Source: Vescimonas coprocola (GTDB lineage Bacteria > Bacillota > Clostridia > Oscillospirales > Oscillospiraceae). From it: DNA of 64,000 nt. Positions 61,346 to 64,000 of this stretch are shown here, piece after piece. The notes under the pieces are model-generated. The model made no database searches, was not told the DNA's origin, and saw only the letters and a list, made by a program, of their open reading frames with translations. How positions within the stretch are numbered: the stretch's first letter is position 1; each line of letters starts with the position of its first letter. Location of the stretch: contig NZ_AP023418.1 in assembly GCF_018408575.1 (NCBI RefSeq), positions 62,001-126,000 of the forward strand, given 5' to 3'. The position numbers and the translations under genes are program-made.

Positions 61346-62800
61346 ATGCAAAAGAGAGAACTGCGGCGTGCGGTATTCGGGGATGAGAGCTGTATCGGAC
61401 GGCTTCCGTGGCTGAACACGGCGGTGCTGGTGTATGTAGGCGTGACGGTGGTGAGCTTTGTGCTGCTGCAGATCGCCCCGGTGCTGACGTGGATGGCCAA
61501 AACCCCGCTGTACCACATTTCCACCTATTTGGGACTGATAGGCGCTGTGCTGATGGCGCTGGATCTGTTCACCAACCGGGGCCTCTGGCGAGGTATCTGG
61601 TGCTGGCTGCTGTATGGCGTGGCCTTTATGGATGTCATCGCCTCCCTGCGTACCATGCGCTACGGCGTGAAGGACAACCTTTTTGACCTGTGCTGGGTGG
61701 TGATCCAGTTTGCGCTGGTGTACAGTCTGGCCCAGCGGGTAGGCAAGGAACGGATGCGCCGGTTCCTGCGGAACCTGTTCTATGTGGTGCTGGTCATCTG
61801 GGGCATTGCCTGCTGCGTGGGCCTGTATCAATATCTGTTCCGCATCGGCTATACATATGTCGCCAATCCCAATACCACCAGCCCGGAGCTGACACGGCAG
61901 GGCTATTATCAGAGCCGCCTGTTCGGCCTGTTCATGGGTCTGGACTATGCGGCATATACCAGCATGTTTCTGTTTGCCGGCTGTATGCAGGGGGTCGTGA
62001 CCCGTGGAAAACACTGGGCGGGCCGTGCGGCACTGGCCGTGGCGGCGCTGGTGCTGGTCACGCACGTGATCCTCAGCGTGTCCCGCAGCGCCCTGATCGC
62101 CCTGATCCTGTATGCCTTCTGCTTCACGGTGCTGCTGGTGCGTAACCGCTGCGGCAGTATGAAGCAGCTGAAACGGCTGGGTGTCAGCGTGTTGGCCGGT
62201 GTGTGTGCTGTGGTGGTGTGCTGGGGCTGTACGGAGGGTATCTGGGCTGGTATGCAGCATATGGCCGTGGGTACCGTCGTCGAGGAGCCGGATGCCATCG
62301 AGCGGTCACAGGAGGGCGATGTCTCCAACAACCGCTTTGAGATCTGGAGGGACTATATATCCCTTGCCGGTGAGATCGGCCCTGCGGGACTGTCCCTGTC
62401 CAACTACAACGACTATATCGGCGACCAGCATCCGGAGATGTACATCGTGCGCTACTTTACCGATCAGTTCAAGGATACGGTGAAAACGGATCTGGTCTAC
62501 GAGTCCCATAACAACTATTTGTTTGTGTTTATCAGCACAGGCTTTGTGGGAGCAGGGCTGTTCCTGTGCTTCTTGGTGCTGGTGCTGGTGCGGGTGATTC
62601 GCTATATCCTGCGGCATCCGCAGCTGTCCCTGTGGACGATCACGACACTGGCGGTGGTGGCCTTCGGACTGGTGGAGGCGCTGTTCATGAACAGCGTATT
62701 CCTGAAGATCAATGATGTGTCCTTTATTTTCTGGCTGGCGCTGGGTGCGCTGATGCTGGAAACGGAAGATAAGGTGCCTGCGGCAGAGCGTACTCTGTGA
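61346..62800 (+). CDS. O-antigen ligase/polymerase-like membrane protein (Wzy)
   Basis: The 484-residue protein has about ten to twelve helices with a large loop at about residues 310-385 that carries NNRFEIWRDYISLAGEIGP and ESHNNYLFVFISTGFVG, the Wzy_C pattern. Such proteins join repeat units on the outer face of the membrane or transfer them to an acceptor. Position after the flippase supports this. The ribosome site is weak (GTAGGAG before the ATG). Confidence 0.88.
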   Translation: MQKRELRRAVFGDESCIGRLPWLNTAVLVYVGVTVVSFVLLQIAPVLTWMAKTPLYHISTYLGLIGAVLMALDLFTNRGLWRGIWCWLLYGVAFMDVIASLRTMRYGVKDNLFDLCWVVIQFALVYSLAQRVGKERMRRFLRNLFYVVLVIWGIACCVGLYQYLFRIGYTYVANPNTTSPELTRQGYYQSRLFGLFMGLDYAAYTSMFLFAGCMQGVVTRGKHWAGRAALAVAALVLVTHVILSVSRSALIALILYAFCFTVLLVRNRCGSMKQLKRLGVSVLAGVCAVVVCWGCTEGIWAGMQHMAVGTVVEEPDAIERSQEGDVSNNRFEIWRDYISLAGEIGPAGLSLSNYNDYIGDQHPEMYIVRYFTDQFKDTVKTDLVYESHNNYLFVFISTGFVGAGLFLCFLVLVLVRVIRYILRHPQLSLWTITTLAVVAFGLVEALFMNSVFLKINDVSFIFWLALGALMLETEDKVPAAERTL

Positions 62801-62830
62801 CAGGTACCGGTGAAAGGAGAATATAGTTTT

Positions 62831-63931
62831 ATGGACATCAAAAAGGATCATATCAACTTTGCGGTGGGTCCGGTTCAGATCTCGGAGGAGATCTCCCGGA
62901 TCGGTGCAGACCCCGTGCCCTACTTCCGCACGCCGGACTTCTCCGCCCTGATGAAGGAGAACGAGGCGCTGCTCAAGGAGTTCATGGATGCTCCGGAGGA
63001 TGCCAGAGCGGTATTCCTCACCGGCTCCGGCACGGCCTCCATGGATGCCGTCACCCAGAACGTGTTCACCAAGGACGACCGGCTGCTGGTGGTGGCCGGC
63101 GGCAGCTTCGGTCACCGCTTCTGCGAGATCTGCGAGGTCTACGGCATCCCCCATACGGCCATCGAGCTGCGGCAGGGCCATGCTCTGACCCCCGCCGATC
63201 TGGCCCCCTATGCCGGACAGGGCTACACGGGCTTTCTGGTGAATATGCACGAGACGTCCACCGGCGTTTTGTATGATATGGACATGATCTCCGCTTTCTG
63301 CCGTGAAAACGGTCTGGTGCTGGTGGTGGATGCCATCAGTGCATTTCTGGCCGACGACGTCAGTATGAAGCGTTGGGGCGCCGACGTGGTGTTCACCGGC
63401 TCCCAGAAGGCGCTGGCCGTGCCTCCCGGCATCTCCATGATGGTACTCAGCAGCCGGGCTGTGGAGCGTATCTACGCCAACCGCCCTGCCTGCTACTATC
63501 TGGACCTGAAGGCCGCCCTGAAAAACGGGGAGCGGGGCCAGACCCCCTTCACTCCGGCGGTGGGCATCCTTATCCAGATCAATGCCCGCCTGAATCAGAT
63601 CAAACGGGACGGCTTTGCAAACGTACAGGCCAAGACCCGTGCCATTGCCAAGGATTTCCGCTCCCGCATCGGGAAGTATCCCTTCCACATCGTGTCCGAT
63701 TCCCTGTCCTATGCGGTGACGCCGCTGTCTCCCAACAATCCGGAGGTGTCCGCCCACCAGCTGTTCCTGACCCTGAAGGACGAGTACGGCATTATCATCT
63801 GCCCCAACGGCGGCGAGCTGGCGGATAAGGTGTTCCGGGTGGGCCACATCGGCCACCTGACCGTGGAGGATAACGACGCACTGTTCCGGGCCTTTGACGA
63901 CCTCATGGCCCGTGGGATTCTGAAGGCTTGA
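62831..63931 (+). CDS. Class V PLP aminotransferase, 2-aminoethylphosphonate/alanine-glyoxylate type
   Basis: The 366-residue enzyme begins NFAVGPVQISEEI, has FLTGSGTASMDAVTQNV near residue 60, VDAISAFLADD near 168 and the PLP lysine in FTGSQKALAVPPGISMM near 193. This is the serine-pyruvate/2-aminoethylphosphonate aminotransferase group. Its place at the end of a licD and Stealth cluster favours supply of 2-aminoethylphosphonate, or a related amine, for glycan decoration. The ATG at 62831 was chosen over a GTG at 62810 that precedes the AAAGGAG site. The following 69 bases to the window end show no complete gene. Confidence 0.85.
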   Translation: MDIKKDHINFAVGPVQISEEISRIGADPVPYFRTPDFSALMKENEALLKEFMDAPEDARAVFLTGSGTASMDAVTQNVFTKDDRLLVVAGGSFGHRFCEICEVYGIPHTAIELRQGHALTPADLAPYAGQGYTGFLVNMHETSTGVLYDMDMISAFCRENGLVLVVDAISAFLADDVSMKRWGADVVFTGSQKALAVPPGISMMVLSSRAVERIYANRPACYYLDLKAALKNGERGQTPFTPAVGILIQINARLNQIKRDGFANVQAKTRAIAKDFRSRIGKYPFHIVSDSLSYAVTPLSPNNPEVSAHQLFLTLKDEYGIIICPNGGELADKVFRVGHIGHLTVEDNDALFRAFDDLMARGILKA

Positions 63932-64000
63932 AAGCGCAGCATAGAAATCTGGAGATAGACCTTCTCAAATTTTTGTATTCGTGGGTCATCGTGTTCTACC

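Overview
The window looks like the chromosome of a GC-rich, endospore-forming member of the Clostridia, most likely an Oscillospiraceae-type gut bacterium (Flavonifractor, Oscillibacter or Dysosmobacter-like). The evidence is SpoIIE and BofA, the Firmicutes rimP-nusA-rnpM-ylxQ-infB-rbfA-nrnA-truB-ribF order, RNase Y with YmdB, a CarD-like regulator, strong Shine-Dalgarno sites and strong codon bias to G/C. No rRNA, tRNA, CRISPR array, transposase or phage gene was seen. The genus is inference.

Layout. 1-8 kb: BofA, a TtcA-like tRNA thiolase, rplM-rpsI, a membrane protein of unknown function, an RlmI-like methyltransferase, spoIIE and a small membrane protein. 8-14.8 kb (minus strand): asparaginase, a YhaO-like nuclease, a YbaK deacylase, ymdB, a frameshifted small secreted protein, rny and a signal-less amidase. 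14.8-15.6 kb: a gene-free mosaic of inverted repeats and hairpins. 15.6-18.6 kb: a zinc uptake operon (zur-znuACB) with a 7-1-7 Fur-type box. 18.7-27.2 kb: the transcription/translation operon, interrupted after infB by a partial duplication of the infB 3' end. 27.4-40.7 kb: housekeeping genes (DUF2804, FAD oxidoreductase, thyA-folA, uvrC, L,D-transpeptidase, proBA, carD-like, mscS, a frameshifted hom, TVP38). 41-44 kb: queT with a structured leader, and a methyltransferase-NTPase-XdhC operon. 44.2-47.1 kb: a hydrolase/acyltransferase fusion plus a zinc-ribbon membrane protein under an operator-bearing promoter. 47.1-51.4 kb: a DUF4430 lipoprotein, EcfT and a single-chain EcfA-EcfA-S fusion. 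51.6-54.7 kb: an acyltransferase remnant, gpsA and a two-component system. 54.9-64 kb: a surface-glycan cluster that runs off the window end.

Functional links. ZnuABC imports zinc under its own Zur. The glycan cluster joins an aminotransferase and an initiating phosphoglycosyl transferase to two LicD proteins, a Stealth phosphotransferase, a flippase, an O-antigen ligase/polymerase and a 2-aminoethylphosphonate-type aminotransferase, which suggests a polymer with phosphodiester and possibly phosphonate groups. The hydrolase/acyltransferase fusion with its zinc-ribbon membrane partner, and the ECF fusion with its DUF4430 lipoprotein, are the least characterised assemblies here. Two genes (hom and the small secreted protein) are broken by one extra base in a homopolymer run, which may be sequencing error.
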